A stretch of 64,000 bases of DNA, taken from Desulfuromonas soudanensis (lineage in GTDB: Bacteria; Desulfobacterota; Desulfuromonadia; Desulfuromonadales; WTL). The position numbers and the translations under genes are program-made. The stretch's first letter is position 1, and every line of letters begins with the position of its first letter. Under the pieces are notes generated by a model, which was not told where the DNA came from, did not search any database, and worked only from the letters and a program-made list of their open reading frames with translations. Positions 61,189 through 64,000 of this stretch are shown piece by piece. The DNA is taken from the NCBI RefSeq assembly GCF_001278055.1, contig NZ_CP010802.1:1302001-1366000 (forward strand), in the 5' to 3' direction.

Positions 61189-61928
61189 AGGCAAGGATTT
61201 CCGGGATCGGCTGGATTACCGCCGCCGGCTTCGGCCAGGGGAGGGGCGCCGACGATTTCGCCATGACGGCCGGGACCCTGCCGGAGATCGCCCGCAAGGA
61301 TTTTTTCGCCGATCCCTTTCCGCGCTTCGGGCGCCTCGACGAATTCTCCCGCCTCGGTCTCTCGGCCATCGCCCTGGCCCTGGGGGATGCGGGACTCGAC
61401 CAGTGGCAGGAAAAGCGCAATTTCGGTCTCATCGCCGCCTCCGCCTACGGCTGCCTGACGACGGACATCGCCTATTTCGATACCGTCCTTGGCGACGGCG
61501 GCGCCCTGGCCAGTCCCAACCTCTTTGCCTACACCCTGGCCAACTGCGTTCTCGGCGAAGCCGCCATTCGCTTCGGCCTGACCGGCCCGGGGTTCGTCGT
61601 CAACGAGACTGGGGCGAGCCGCCTGACCTCGCTGGTCATGGCCCTCGAGAGTCTTTTTTGGGGGGAGTGCGACGTCCTTGTCGCCGGCGTCTGCGATCTC
61701 CCCTTTCCCCTTGAGACGACCGGCATGGCGCCGGTGGCACCCGGAGCCCTCTTCCTCGTCCTGTCGAAGTTCTCCTTGCCGGGTGAGAAGGGGTCCTCCC
61801 CCCTCCTCGGCCTCGATGGCCGGGGAAACCTGGAGATCGACGGCGTCCCGGTCCGGGACTGGACCGAAGTGGCCCGGGCCTTCCTGGCGCCGGTTTCCGG
61901 TGGAAAAATGAGCGCTATCAACAGCTAA
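61185..61928 (+). CDS. Truncated, active-site-lacking ketosynthase (chain-length-factor-like, ApeC-like)
   Basis: 247 residues covering only the N-terminal half of the KS fold. The nucleophile position reads ETGASRL, with Gly143 where KS enzymes have Cys; the C-terminal half with the two catalytic His is missing. The gene overlaps KS 3 by four bases. This fits the small CLF proteins that pair with ApeO-type KS. It has no catalytic residues of its own and probably shapes chain length. Confidence 0.85.
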   Translation: MKARISGIGWITAAGFGQGRGADDFAMTAGTLPEIARKDFFADPFPRFGRLDEFSRLGLSAIALALGDAGLDQWQEKRNFGLIAASAYGCLTTDIAYFDTVLGDGGALASPNLFAYTLANCVLGEAAIRFGLTGPGFVVNETGASRLTSLVMALESLFWGECDVLVAGVCDLPFPLETTGMAPVAPGALFLVLSKFSLPGEKGSSPLLGLDGRGNLEIDGVPVRDWTEVARAFLAPVSGGKMSAINS

Positions 61929-61956
61929 CCCTTCGCTTTTTCGGGAGAATGCCCCC

Positions 61957-63222
61957 ATGAAACTGAAACTTGTCTACCCCCGCTGGCCGAAACTCGACCG
62001 GCAGACCGAATTCCACCTCCCCCCCCACGGACCCGTCGTCTTTGCCGCCGCCGTCCCGGCGGGGATCGAGGTCGCCTTCACCGACGAGAACCTCGAGGCG
62101 ATCGATTTCGACGACCCGGCCGACCTGGTGGCTATTTCCACCATGCTCACCTGCCAGTTGCCGCGCGCCTTCGAGGTGGCCCGGGAATTCAAGGCCCGGG
62201 GGCGCACGGTCATCTTCGGCGGCATCGCCACCATGCTCCACGCCGAGGAGGTCATGCAGCATGCCGATTCCGTCTTCCTCGGCGAGGTCGAGGGGCGCCT
62301 CGAGGCCCTCTTCGACGATTTCCGCAAGGGAAAGCTGAAGAAGGTCTACGACTTCATGAACAATCCGCCGGCCATTGAGCTGGTCGGCACGGCGCGCCGG
62401 GAAATCCTCAACCGCGAGCTCTACAACTACCGGGGGGTGCAGATGCTCGACCTGGTGCACGCCTCCCGGGGGTGCAAGTTCGACTGCTTCCCCTGCTGCA
62501 CCGGCTTTCTCGGCGGCAAGAAATTCCGTCCCCGCCCCGTCGACCAGGTCATCGAGGAGATGGAGGCGATCCGTAACAACCGCCTCTTTATCGTCGACAA
62601 CTCCCTCGCCCAGGACCGGGAGTGGCTCAAGGACCTCTTTACGGCGATGATTCCCCTCAAGAAGAAGTGGGTGTCGCACCCGATCCTCGACGACCCGGAA
62701 ATCCTCCGCCTTGCCGCCGACGCCGGCGCCTGGTACGTCTACCAGGCCGTCTTCGACACCTCCGACGTGATCCGCAACCGGATCAGGCGCCTCAAGGACC
62801 ACGGCATCGGCGTCGAAGGGACGATCATTCTCGGCACCGACGATCAGGACGAGGACGACATCAAGCGTCTCGTCGACTTTCTCCTCGAGGTGGAGCTGGA
62901 TGTGGCCGAATTCACCATCCTCACCCCCTTCCCCCATTCCCCGATCCGGGGTCAGATGGAGAAGGAGGGGCGCATCCTGAGCAACAACTGGATCGACTAC
63001 ACCGCCGGCAAGGTCGTTTTCCAGCCGAAAAAAATGACTCCGGAGAAACTTCAGGAGATGTATCACTACGCCTGGGACACTTTCTACGCCGGCGGCGGCC
63101 ATCAGCTCAAGATGGGCGAGCTCTTTAAAAACGTCATCCGCAGGGAGATGGATGACGGCACCTACCGGCGTTACAATCCGAAAACGCGCCGCACCTTCGA
63201 CAAGCAGAAGGGGCAGGCATGA
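61957..63222 (+). CDS. Radical SAM protein with B12-binding-type N-terminal domain (1)
   Basis: 421 residues. N-terminal Rossmann-like region (1-125, VIFGGIATMLHAEEVMQHADSVFLGEVEGRLEAL) as in cobalamin-binding radical SAM enzymes; DxHxxG is not present, so B12 may be bound base-off without His or not at all. The radical SAM site is Cys173, 177, 180 (ASRGCKFDCFPC), then a TIM-barrel with IVDNSLAQDREWLKDLF and EGTIILGTDDQDEDDI. It starts 28 bases after the CLF-like gene. In anammox ladderane loci similar proteins are suspected of ring formation; here the reaction is unknown. Confidence 0.87.
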   Translation: MKLKLVYPRWPKLDRQTEFHLPPHGPVVFAAAVPAGIEVAFTDENLEAIDFDDPADLVAISTMLTCQLPRAFEVAREFKARGRTVIFGGIATMLHAEEVMQHADSVFLGEVEGRLEALFDDFRKGKLKKVYDFMNNPPAIELVGTARREILNRELYNYRGVQMLDLVHASRGCKFDCFPCCTGFLGGKKFRPRPVDQVIEEMEAIRNNRLFIVDNSLAQDREWLKDLFTAMIPLKKKWVSHPILDDPEILRLAADAGAWYVYQAVFDTSDVIRNRIRRLKDHGIGVEGTIILGTDDQDEDDIKRLVDFLLEVELDVAEFTILTPFPHSPIRGQMEKEGRILSNNWIDYTAGKVVFQPKKMTPEKLQEMYHYAWDTFYAGGGHQLKMGELFKNVIRREMDDGTYRRYNPKTRRTFDKQKGQA

Positions 63223-64000
63223 GCCGGATTTTCCTCCTCTCCTGCAACGTCACCACCGAGCCCTATCCGGTCTATCCCCTGGGGATGGCGGTCGTCGCCT
63301 CCGCCCTCCAGGGGGCGGGGCACCAGGTGCGGCAGTTCGACTATCTCGCCTCCGGGCGCTCGGAGGAGAAGCTGCGCGAGGCGCTGCGGGCCTTTGCCCC
63401 CGATTTCGTCTGCCTCTCCCTGCGCAACATCGACAACGTCGACTCCTTCGCTTCGGAGCGATCCTGGTACCTCGGCCTGGCCCGGGCGCAGGTGGCGCTC
63501 ATCCGGGAAGTGACAGAGGCCCCGCTCATCGTCGGCGGCCCGGCCTTCTCCATCATGCCCGGAGAGATCCTTTCCTATATCGGCGCCGACTACGGTGTCG
63601 CCGGCGAGGGGGAAAAAGCGGTCTGCGACCTGATCGAAGCGCTCGGCCGGGGGGAGGAGCCTCCGCGGATCGTTTCGGGAAACGCGGCGCCGCTTTCCGG
63701 GGAGGAGATGGTCTCCCCTCTCTATGACCAGGAGCTCATCGATTTCTATGTCGGGGAGAGCGGCATGGTCAATTTGCAGACCAAGCGCGGCTGCCCCCAC
63801 AACTGCAGCTACTGCACCTATCCGGCCCTGGAGGGGAATCTCTTCCGGGTCCGGGAGCCGAAAGCGGTGGTGGACGACATCGAGCGCATCCAGCGCGATC
63901 ATGGCGCGGAGAGTTTTTTCTTCACCGATTCGGTCTTCAACGACGCCGCCGGTCACTACCTGCTGGTGGCCGAGGAGCTGATCCGGCGCGGGACGAAAGT
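63219..64000 (+). CDS. Radical SAM protein with B12-binding-type N-terminal domain (2), cut by window edge
   Basis: First 260 residues; the frame is open at the right edge. N-terminal SRIFLLSCNVTTEPYPVYPLGMAVVASALQGAGHQVRQFDY is the cobalamin-binding-like start used by many radical SAM enzymes (P4 methyltransferase/anaerobic cyclase style). Fe-S motif RGCPHNCSYC with Cys192, 196, 199, then FFFTDSVFNDA. Overlaps the first radical SAM gene by four bases (ATGA), so the two are translated together. The rest of the cluster lies beyond the window. Confidence 0.85.
   Translation, partial: MSRIFLLSCNVTTEPYPVYPLGMAVVASALQGAGHQVRQFDYLASGRSEEKLREALRAFAPDFVCLSLRNIDNVDSFASERSWYLGLARAQVALIREVTEAPLIVGGPAFSIMPGEILSYIGADYGVAGEGEKAVCDLIEALGRGEEPPRIVSGNAAPLSGEEMVSPLYDQELIDFYVGESGMVNLQTKRGCPHNCSYCTYPALEGNLFRVREPKAVVDDIERIQRDHGAESFFFTDSVFNDAAGHYLLVAEELIRRGTK

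Noticed and set aside
1-64000. CRISPR array, insertion sequence, prophage, integron or genomic-island boundary
   Set aside because: No spaced repeats, transposase, integrase, tRNA-linked repeats or change in base composition was seen.

Overview
The window is a gene-dense, high-GC stretch of a Gram-negative bacterial chromosome. The protein types point to a Desulfuromonadales/Geobacter-like anaerobe, which is an inference from gene content: a Ni-Fe CO dehydrogenase, an H-NOX sensor, a rubrerythrin-type diiron protein, a secreted protein with a CXXCH haem motif, many TPR and response-regulator proteins, and outer-membrane assembly factors (TamA/TamB, a BamE-like protein). I see no rRNA, tRNA, CRISPR array, insertion sequence, integrase or phage gene, and base composition looks uniform.

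Layout. 1-3.7 kb: the end of a WrbA-type quinone reductase, then a minus-strand operon (MarR regulator, truncated FUSC membrane protein, nitroreductase, trpD) with a MarR-type palindrome at its promoter, and a parvulin gene broken at a run of ten G. 3.7-8.7 kb: a secreted thioredoxin/FMN-binding protein, a BioD-like ATPase, a methyltransferase, the ribosome-assembly GTPase YlqF/RbgA, an Fe/Zn-chelating YkgJ protein and a rhodanese. 8.7-13.9 kb: a gas-related group, with divergent H-NOX and CooS genes sharing an intergenic dyad, followed by a chemoreceptor. 13.9-22.4 kb: rubrerythrin, a TPR protein, CopA, a DHH phosphoesterase, a cell-wall amidase, RNase PH and RdgB. 22.6-28.3 kb: tamA-tamB. 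28.4-45.2 kb: housekeeping and signalling genes (ndk, rlmN, two nucleoside phosphorylases, a PfkB kinase, response regulators, a histidine kinase, a FAD dehydrogenase, an HD nuclease, coaBC, a type-4/5 uracil-DNA glycosylase, a FetAB-type transporter).

46.3-64.0 kb holds the most notable feature: at least 18 co-directional, mostly overlapping genes forming a type II fatty-acid/polyketide-like biosynthetic cluster that runs off the right edge. It combines the aryl-polyene (APE)/flexirubin toolkit (ketoreductase, ketosynthases, a truncated chain-length-factor-like ketosynthase, ACP, two hotdog dehydratases, thioesterase, PaaK-like ligase, aromatic amino acid ammonia-lyase, acyltransferase, LolA/MMPL/lipoprotein transport set) with genes typical of the ladderane candidate loci of anammox bacteria (a CrtI/RetSat-like FAD desaturase between ketosynthases and tandem radical SAM proteins). 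The likely logic is: tyrosine (or histidine) is deaminated to an aryl acrylate, activated, loaded on ACP, extended and dehydrated into a conjugated polyene, possibly remodelled by the CrtI-like and radical SAM enzymes, esterified to a lipid and moved to the outer membrane. The product is not known from sequence.
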